This document shows, piece after piece, positions 57,358 to 60,077 of a stretch of DNA of 60,077 nt. The stretch spans positions 1 through 60,077 of the forward strand of contig JAJHRD010000007.1 in assembly GCA_020833005.1 (NCBI GenBank), written 5' to 3'. Under the pieces are notes generated by a model. It had not been told where the DNA came from. It searched no databases and saw only the letters and a program-made list of their open reading frames with translations. The translations under genes and the position numbers were made by a program. Numbering within the stretch: position 1 is the first letter of the stretch; each line of letters starts with the position of its first letter. This stretch comes from Candidatus Methanomethylicota archaeon. Its GTDB lineage: Archaea; Thermoproteota; Methanomethylicia; Culexarchaeales; Culexarchaeaceae.

Positions 57358-60077
57358 TTACTCGTTCAAGCCTCTATATACTTCTGTATAGCTATGTATG
57401 CTCTTTATTTTGCTCTTATGTTTAATGAGTTTATAGTAAGCTATTGCGGTTAAAGTGGCGCCTATTATGATGGTAAGTATTATGAGTTGTGTATAATCGG
57501 TTTTCCATACGGCTACCAGTTTCCTTGGACCGTTCATGTATATATCGACAACTCCCGGTTCCAAAATTTTATCCTGCAACCCTAATCCTTCCCAACGTTC
57601 AAATACTTGGCGTATGAGGAAGCCTACCTCCACATCTTTCAACTTTACTCTTGCATAGCTGCCCCCGTTATACCAACCACCACCCTCAACACTCCCATAT
57701 TCACTTACCACTTCCAGGTAGAATTGCTTCACCCATTCCAGCGTTACCTCTCTTCCCATAGTAGTGTACCCCTTCAAGAGGTATCTGGTCTTGTTTCCCA
57801 AATCAATCATATGGCTTGTGGGTAGTGGGAGGCTTTCCCCCATTTTCAAGAATAGTAGCTTGCTGTATATTTTGAGTGGATCACGCACCACGACTACTTG
57901 AATGGGGGTGAAAGTGCTTGTGGAGTAGTATACTTGGAGCATCTTAGTCTTCCCCGAAGTAACAGTTACGGTGTAGTTTCCCCCATACTTTACATTGGCA
58001 TTTGCTATTCTCTCGTAGGTGGCATAGCCGCAACTGTAAGCTGTGGGTATTGGGATGAGGTCTCCACCAACGTTCACCAATAGCTTTAAGTTTGCTTCAA
58101 TTCTTATCATGATTGTTTTGGGTTTGCCACCGTGAGGTCCTGTGAAGACGAATTCTAAGTTGCTTGGTAGAGGATGTTCCGTGGGATCTACTTTAAAATA
58201 GGCGGAGTTCGCCTTAACTTTTAAAGTCACAGTATCGTAGACTTTAAACTCCTCCTTGTTCAATGCGCCCCCAAAATCAAGTTTAATTGTGCCATTTTCC
58301 ATTTGCATTGAAAGGTAGAGTGCAAGTTCCAATGGGTAATTGTAGTTTATCCAAGATTCATTGTAAAAGTAATAATCTCCCATTCGACGCTCCTTACCCA
58401 GCGACCCTTTACCTTCAATTGCCCATTTTGCAAGTATTGAGGTGGGATATGTGGTAATATTCCAAATGTTGCTTGCAAATCTAGCTTGCTTCCTCAAGGT
58501 GTCAAAGACTACAACGTTTTGAATCCAGTATACTTGTCTAGCCCCTTCTCCGGTGACATGTAGGAATGCGTTGAGTTGAAGTGCAACCCAATATTTCTCC
58601 TCATCTCCATCGAAAGGTCTCATGGCAGAAATATTTGTTATTAAGGCGTGAGCCCAAACTTCCGTGAATGTATACTTATAGCCAATTCTACCTTCAGGCA
58701 ACTCAGCATATCCATAATCTGCTATGCCTATTGGGAGATATGCTCTCCTCTCCTCAAAGAATGGCAAGAATCCCTCATATGCATGTAATGTGTAATATAA
58801 CAGAGTTTCCTCCTCCGAAATTATTGTGGGAGAGTATTTGCCAGGTTTAAGGGGAACTTTAATTTGCATATTTGTTCCATTCCACGATAAAGTGGTGGAT
58901 GTATCGTTAAGCTCCCCATACTTATCCTGCATTAATAACATGAATTTTATGGGACGCGTTGAACGTAAGTTTGCTTCGAAGAAGGCGTATGGTGCATTTT
59001 CGCTAACCTCAAATTGTAGGGAAATGCGTTGGAGAGGCTTCAATAAGAGGGATCCATTAAGATAAAGTAATGTCCTATTAGCAATGGCAAGCTCAAACTT
59101 ATTGTAAGGTGAGGGTAATTGTGTAAGAACTTTTCCCAGTGGGCGTTCAATAGGAGAGATGCGAGCAACAAGTAAACCACCACCTCCCCCAACTGCAAAA
59201 ACTTCCCCATCTCCTGATATTGACCAAACAGCATCACCCATGTCGAAGACTCTAATTACATCGCCAGTTTCATTGAATACGAATACCCGCCCTAAACGAT
59301 CTCCAACCACAAGATAGCCACCAACCCAAGCTAGGGAATATACGTTTTGGAGGTAAGGTTTAGTATAAAGTTCCTTAGGGAATATATAATCGGGAGCTAG
59401 GTAACTCCACTCAAGCTCTCCATCACCATCAAGTACACTTACACCCCTACCAGAGCCTAAAGCTATAAAATCGCCTCCCGGAACTACAATATCTGCGGAG
59501 ACAAACTTGTTAATCCAGAGGAGCTTACCCTCACGATTTAGAGCATACATGTAATCTGTAACTACTATTAAGTTGTCCCCCCACCATGAAGCAGAAACTC
59601 TCCATGGTATTTTTGCATCCTTGAAGGCGCTAATAAACACGAATTTCAACATCCCATTCCTATCAAAAACGTATATCCCATGCTGGGCAACGGCTGCGGC
59701 TAGAAGTTCTTTAGACCATGAAATAGATAATACCCAATCAGGAACTATCACATTCCATAGCAACTTACCATCCAACCCAAATACTGCAAGCCTATTAAAA
59801 CCAAATTTATCTGTGCAACCCACTGCAAGAAGGCCGTCATCACTCCAAGAAAGTGAATATACTTTACCTGTATTAAACTCCCATACTAGGCTACCGTCTT
59901 TGCGAAACACAAATGTCTTCTCATACCCTCCAACTGCTAAGTAGTCCCCATGCCAAGCTAAGTGCCTAACCCACCCCGTCTCTCTACTCCACTTCAAATT
60001 ACCATTCAAGTCGAGGACTGTAACGTTTAGATCCCATCCACCAACAGCTATAAAGTTACCGTTAATGGCTACTGCCT
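57358..60077 (-). CDS. Large membrane-anchored beta-propeller surface protein, 5' partial
   Basis: The reading frame is open to the window end, so the N-terminus is missing; the TTG at 60009 is not the real start. The N-terminal third (about nt 59150-60077) is a WD40/PQQ-like propeller with repeats such as GSLVWEFNTGKVYSLSWSDDGLLAVG and GKLLWNVIVPDWVLSISWS. The middle is beta-rich. Near the C-terminus is a domain seen in archaeal surface proteins: YLEVVSEYGSVEGGGWYNGGSYA and VFERWEGLG, followed by a transmembrane helix (LIILTIIIGATLTAIAYY) and a basic cytoplasmic tail. It is expected to be an outward-facing binding protein, ligand unknown. Confidence 0.85.
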   Translation of the reverse strand, partial: AVAINGNFIAVGGWDLNVTVLDLNGNLKWSRETGWVRHLAWHGDYLAVGGYEKTFVFRKDGSLVWEFNTGKVYSLSWSDDGLLAVGCTDKFGFNRLAVFGLDGKLLWNVIVPDWVLSISWSKELLAAAVAQHGIYVFDRNGMLKFVFISAFKDAKIPWRVSASWWGDNLIVVTDYMYALNREGKLLWINKFVSADIVVPGGDFIALGSGRGVSVLDGDGELEWSYLAPDYIFPKELYTKPYLQNVYSLAWVGGYLVVGDRLGRVFVFNETGDVIRVFDMGDAVWSISGDGEVFAVGGGGGLLVARISPIERPLGKVLTQLPSPYNKFELAIANRTLLYLNGSLLLKPLQRISLQFEVSENAPYAFFEANLRSTRPIKFMLLMQDKYGELNDTSTTLSWNGTNMQIKVPLKPGKYSPTIISEEETLLYYTLHAYEGFLPFFEERRAYLPIGIADYGYAELPEGRIGYKYTFTEVWAHALITNISAMRPFDGDEEKYWVALQLNAFLHVTGEGARQVYWIQNVVVFDTLRKQARFASNIWNITTYPTSILAKWAIEGKGSLGKERRMGDYYFYNESWINYNYPLELALYLSMQMENGTIKLDFGGALNKEEFKVYDTVTLKVKANSAYFKVDPTEHPLPSNLEFVFTGPHGGKPKTIMIRIEANLKLLVNVGGDLIPIPTAYSCGYATYERIANANVKYGGNYTVTVTSGKTKMLQVYYSTSTFTPIQVVVVRDPLKIYSKLLFLKMGESLPLPTSHMIDLGNKTRYLLKGYTTMGREVTLEWVKQFYLEVVSEYGSVEGGGWYNGGSYARVKLKDVEVGFLIRQVFERWEGLGLQDKILEPGVVDIYMNGPRKLVAVWKTDYTQLIILTIIIGATLTAIAYYKLIKHKSKIKSIHSYTEVYRGLNE

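Noticed and set aside
1-60077. tRNA, rRNA, CRISPR array or insertion sequence
   Set aside because: No intergenic gap contains a GC-rich cloverleaf-like segment with a T-loop consensus, no spaced direct repeats occur, and no transposase-like protein is encoded.

Overview
The window is archaeal. It is AT-rich, uses many GTG and TTG starts, has short leaders with TATA-like boxes about 25-40 bp upstream of starts, and encodes archaeal families: NreA-type DNA repair protein, an archaeosine synthase protein, archaeal-type ATPases, IorAB and ECF substrate-binding components. A thermophilic member of the Thermoproteota (TACK group) living on peptides and amino acids fits best, but this is inference; no rRNA or other marker allows a precise placement. 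Both ends cut through genes.

Layout. 1-6242: a three-gene ABC importer (binding protein, fused permease, ATPase) followed by a membrane-anchored metallophosphoesterase. 6246-10263: a CoA-transferase, a 2-hydroxyacid dehydrogenase and, divergently, a D-aminoacylase-type amidohydrolase. 10307-16572: a more accessory stretch with a DUF559 nuclease-like protein, a DUF429 protein, two closely related secreted proteins of unknown function (11413 and 14691) that share long identical DNA tracts, and between them a single-chain HEPN-MNT toxin-antitoxin-like protein and a creatininase-family amidohydrolase. 15919-18709 is a leftward cluster (M20 deacylase, thiamine-binding-like protein, PHP phosphoesterase, DedA protein). 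18784-28405: flavodoxin, GDT1-type cation exchanger, membrane-bound HTH regulator, MFS transporter, YjbQ, MlrC-type peptidase, ECF S component plus AIR-synthase-like protein, PfkB kinase and a DUF4143 ATPase.

28540-38954: GlmU-like sugar nucleotidyltransferase, ThiW, NreA with a probable PCNA-binding tail, a spore-photoproduct-lyase-like radical SAM protein, an OPT transporter, a 51-residue zinc-binding protein, a second D-aminoacylase and an M29 aminopeptidase. 39033-44074 holds a metal-homeostasis island: NikR, an unusual CPS-motif P1B ATPase, a YbjQ-domain protein and a ZIP transporter. 44185-45546 is the most striking gene: a RaSEA-like radical SAM domain fused to an ArcS-like domain in one chain, which would be a one-protein archaeosine synthase. 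46317-48834 is indolepyruvate:ferredoxin oxidoreductase. 48892-51047 is a PadR-controlled ABC exporter operon with a perfect operator palindrome. The right end holds an ATPase, a methyltransferase, a GNAT acetyltransferase, a QueG-like Fe-S protein, a third secreted protein with the same promoter layout as the 11413/14691 pair, a small two-gene module with a retropepsin-like protein lacking its catalytic Asp, and a very large membrane-anchored beta-propeller protein.

Together the genes describe a heterotroph that imports and hydrolyses peptides and N-acylated or D-amino compounds (two D-aminoacylases, M20, M29, M81, creatininase, OPT), oxidises aryl-pyruvates with ferredoxin (IorAB) and controls transition metals tightly. 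No tRNA, rRNA, CRISPR array or insertion sequence was found by eye.
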